The translations under genes and the position numbers were made by a program. Source: Heterotrichella gracilis (Eukaryota > Sar > Xanthophyceae > Tribonematales > Xanthonemataceae). From it: a stretch of 31,874 nucleotides of DNA. Below, piece after piece: positions 29,749 to 31,874 of this stretch (position 1 is its first letter; the number at the start of each line of letters is the position of its first letter). The stretch lies in contig JAULBX010028061.1 of the NCBI GenBank assembly GCA_032358255.1, positions 1 through 31,874 on the forward strand, in the 5' to 3' direction. Below the pieces are notes generated by a model. The model saw only the letters and a list, made by a program, of their open reading frames with translations. It searched no databases and was not told the DNA's origin.

Positions 29749-31523
29749 ATGGCGATGAGGAGCATGCTGGGCTATGGGGCGGAGGCTTCCAGATTCGCCT
29801 ATATGCACAGATACCAGGATATGTCGTCTACAAAAGTTCCAAGGGTCCTGGGGCCCAACAATGCAGCAACATTCTTCATATATATGATGTTTGGTTTCAG
29901 CGGAACACTGACCTTCATTGTTGTTGTGCTGGCAGCGCTTTGGATTTTCAGGTAAGCAGTTCATTATTTTTACATACAATTTCAGTTAAGGACGATGGTA
30001 TATGCGGATACACACTTGTCTTGCACGGTGTATGTTCCTACCCAGTTATGCACTGATGGCGCCGGTGCAAACCCAACTTAGCTCCCAGCTGTCACACACA
30101 CGAGTTCCCGTCAGTGTGCCAGGATGTAGACCACCATGCTCATCTGTTTGATCATTGGTGGCATGCTTAACACTAGGGATTCATGATGCGTAATGCATAA
30201 TGCGCATGCGCAATGCGTAAATGCGTATAATTACGCATTTTTTTCTTCAGCATGCGTTAAGAATGCGTGAAAATGCGTTAGTTACATAACATGTCATTAA
30301 AAGTAAAAGACAAAAGCCACACCCAACTTCATGAAAGAGCCCACATCTTAACTCATATGGCAAGCCCTGCTTGTTTCACAGCTAAAAACAATTTAGAGAT
30401 CTTATTTCGATATATTTTAATTAAATTTGATTTAATATCTATTTAACGCGTTTTTCACGCAAAATGCGTACGCATTTCGAAAAAGGGCTAAAATGCGACG
30501 TATTACGCATTTTTTTTCGAAAATGCGACGCATTGTGAATCCCTACTTAATACCCATACCATTCTTCCCCTAGTGTTTGAGGGCACTGAGTTTCACAATG
30601 CTATCTTTCCATCTTTGTTGCAATTTAAGAACAGACTTCTAAGTCTAAAGCAGACTTGCCACTGTTAAGTCTTCAAATTTCCCATTGATATAATGCTATA
30701 TTGTAGGACATACGTGTCACCCAGAAGGCCATTAACGGTTCCAGGGCAGCCTGTGCCGCCATCGCAACCCAGCCACACTGCCAACAAACCAAAGGAATTG
30801 AGGGAGGTTTGCGTGATCGCCAATCCAGGTACGCGCAAGGCACACAGACCTGCTGCGCCCATGGACTATGACTTTTGCTGCAGTACTGCATAAATAGCTT
30901 GAGCCTGGTGCATCCAGTTCTCAGTGCCAGCGGCGGTGTGCCATAGACCATGCTCATGACACTCTATTATCAAACGTAAACAGCTGCAAATCTACAGATT
31001 GTAATGGTCATTACGCTAACCATACTGCCAGTTGAATGCTCATGCTGCTGCGACAGCGGTGATCAGCAGATGATCCATACTAAATCCATTCCAAAGAGAC
31101 CTTATCTGCTGTACTGAATAGCCCTTTGGTCCCCCAGGCGGTGTCGCTACGATTGGCTACAAGGAAGGCAGCGAAGACAAAAGAGAAACAATAGTACTGT
31201 ATGCCTCCAGTTTGCATGCAATGTGCAGCTTCACAGCTGCTTCTGAATATTCTCAAGTGCTACCCACTCAAGATGTTGAGTTGCAACAAACCTGTAGCTC
31301 ATGCAAAGGAAAACCAGCAATTGCGCATTGTCAAGGGGATAATGAGGTTCAGTTGCCAGAATCTCCTGGGAGGGTTCATTCAGTCAGCAATGTGGTAATT
31401 GCTGCGGAATTTGCACAAGAAATTGATCCTGGCAGCCAACTAGATGACGCCACCAACGTGACAGTATGCTGTATAGAGCGGCGAGAGCAAGACGAGGAGC
31501 AGCAAAGTCAGTCTTTAAGTTAG
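29749..31523 (+). CDS. Unrecognised single-pass membrane protein, 236 aa
   Basis: Not a family I recognise. Exons: 29749-29951, 30707-30828, 31138-31523 (TAG), in frame with GT-AG junctions (AG|GTAAGC, CAG|GTACGC). The start was chosen for its strong context CCACCATGGCG; an in-frame ATG at 29719 is an alternative. Residues 1-40 are polar (MAMRSMLGYGAEASRFAYMH); about 41-67 form one clear hydrophobic helix (FIYMMFGFSGTLTFIVVVLA); then a basic Arg-Arg-Pro patch, a Pro-rich stretch, and a soluble C-terminal half with the Cys cluster CSSCKGKPAIAHC and an acidic/Gln-rich end. That layout fits a membrane-anchored protein with a soluble tail. The first intron contains a MITE. Exon 3 is well supported by a long open frame; exon 2 is less certain. 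Confidence 0.5.
30174..30545. mobile_element. Non-autonomous hAT-like MITE, 372 bp
   Basis: The ends are the inverted repeats TAGGGATTCA and TGAATCCCTA. Flanks CTTAACAC (30166-30173) and CTTAATAC (30546-30553) match at 7 of 8 positions, an 8-bp target duplication as made by hAT transposases. Both sub-terminal parts are packed with AATGCG/CGCATT motifs in both orientations; the centre is AT-rich and has no coding frame. It lies in intron 1 of the membrane-protein gene. Confidence 0.85.
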
Positions 31524-31874
31524 ACGCAGCTGCAGCACAGAAATTTTTACTGGAATATTAATAGAACACATCCGCCTTCTTTCTTACACGTCCAGACTAA
31601 TAGTCATAGCCGTCAAAAGTGCTGGAAGCTTAGTTTTAGGCGCAGCCATTCAACTTGTTGTATGGCTTGTGTACAGCGTTCAATGATCCAGGCGTGGACT
31701 ATTGAGGTATGTGCCATTAGTTAGTTAGTTAGTTAGTTACATGCATTCCAGCAATACAGCAAGATTAGCAGTCGGTCTTGCGTATGCGGCGCCACGTAGC
31801 TCTTTCCTGGCACTGTTTGAACCATCTATTGATCCCACGCGACTTGAGGTCCTGCTGGAGTAAGTCAGCCCATG
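31524..31874. other. Right edge of window; no gene seen
   Basis: 3' flank of the membrane-protein gene plus the dispersed repeat. No coding signal is recognisable before the window ends. Confidence 0.5.
31717..31821. repeat. Dispersed repeat, copy 2
   Basis: Matches 3159-3255, with a longer (TTAG)n run at its left end. It lies downstream of the membrane-protein gene, 28 kb from copy 1. Confidence 0.88.

Noticed and set aside
1..31874. tRNA, rRNA, CRISPR or prokaryotic operon features
   Set aside because: None seen; short repeats are irregular and tied to splice junctions, and genes are intron-rich.

Overview
The window looks like nuclear DNA of a green alga, not a prokaryote. Genes are split by many GT-AG introns. 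One encodes a chloroplast ferredoxin-thioredoxin reductase subunit, another has a PPSPPPSPPP linker of the kind common in chlorophyte extracellular proteins, and introns are littered with the plant-type telomere heptamer CCCTAAA/TTTAGGG. The species cannot be named from the sequence.

Layout: (1) 1-13112, plus strand, a multi-exon gene open at the left edge that encodes at least two complete-length 5'-nucleotidase domains fused in one reading frame through a proline-rich linker. Intron positions and phases are identical in both domains. (2) 13113-14364, a convergent intergenic region with back-to-back telomere-type palindromes. (3) 14365-24011, minus strand, a complete 16-exon gene for the Spb1/FTSJ3 rRNA 2'-O-methyltransferase (865 aa). 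(4) 25212-25709, minus strand, a 2-exon gene for the ferredoxin-thioredoxin reductase variable chain (120 aa). (5) 26316-28255, plus strand, a 7-exon phytanoyl-CoA dioxygenase domain protein of PHYHD1 type (286 aa), divergent from (4). (6) 29749-31523, plus strand, a 3-exon unrecognised single-pass membrane protein whose first intron carries a 372-bp hAT-like MITE with an 8-bp target duplication. A dispersed repeat occurs at 3159-3255 and 31717-31821.

The most unusual signal is in the introns of genes (1) and (3). Nearly every intron contains degenerate tandem copies of the adjacent splice junction plus the first or last 20-70 bases of the real exon, called 'junction echoes' here. Acceptor echoes always lie upstream of the true exon and donor echoes downstream. 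They are spaced about 70-230 bp apart, and many break off directly into CCCTAAA. Read in frame from an echo acceptor, the exon copy soon meets a stop codon, often supplied by the heptamer itself. Some echoes are at matching places in both nucleotidase domains, so they predate the domain duplication. The three right-hand genes lack echoes and almost lack heptamers.

The genes do not form one pathway: phosphoester scavenging (1), ribosome biogenesis (3), plastid redox regulation (4) and 2-oxoglutarate-dependent oxidation (5) sit side by side as expected in a eukaryotic genome. Exon boundaries were set by hand from conserved family motifs, reading-frame phase and GT/AG signals.
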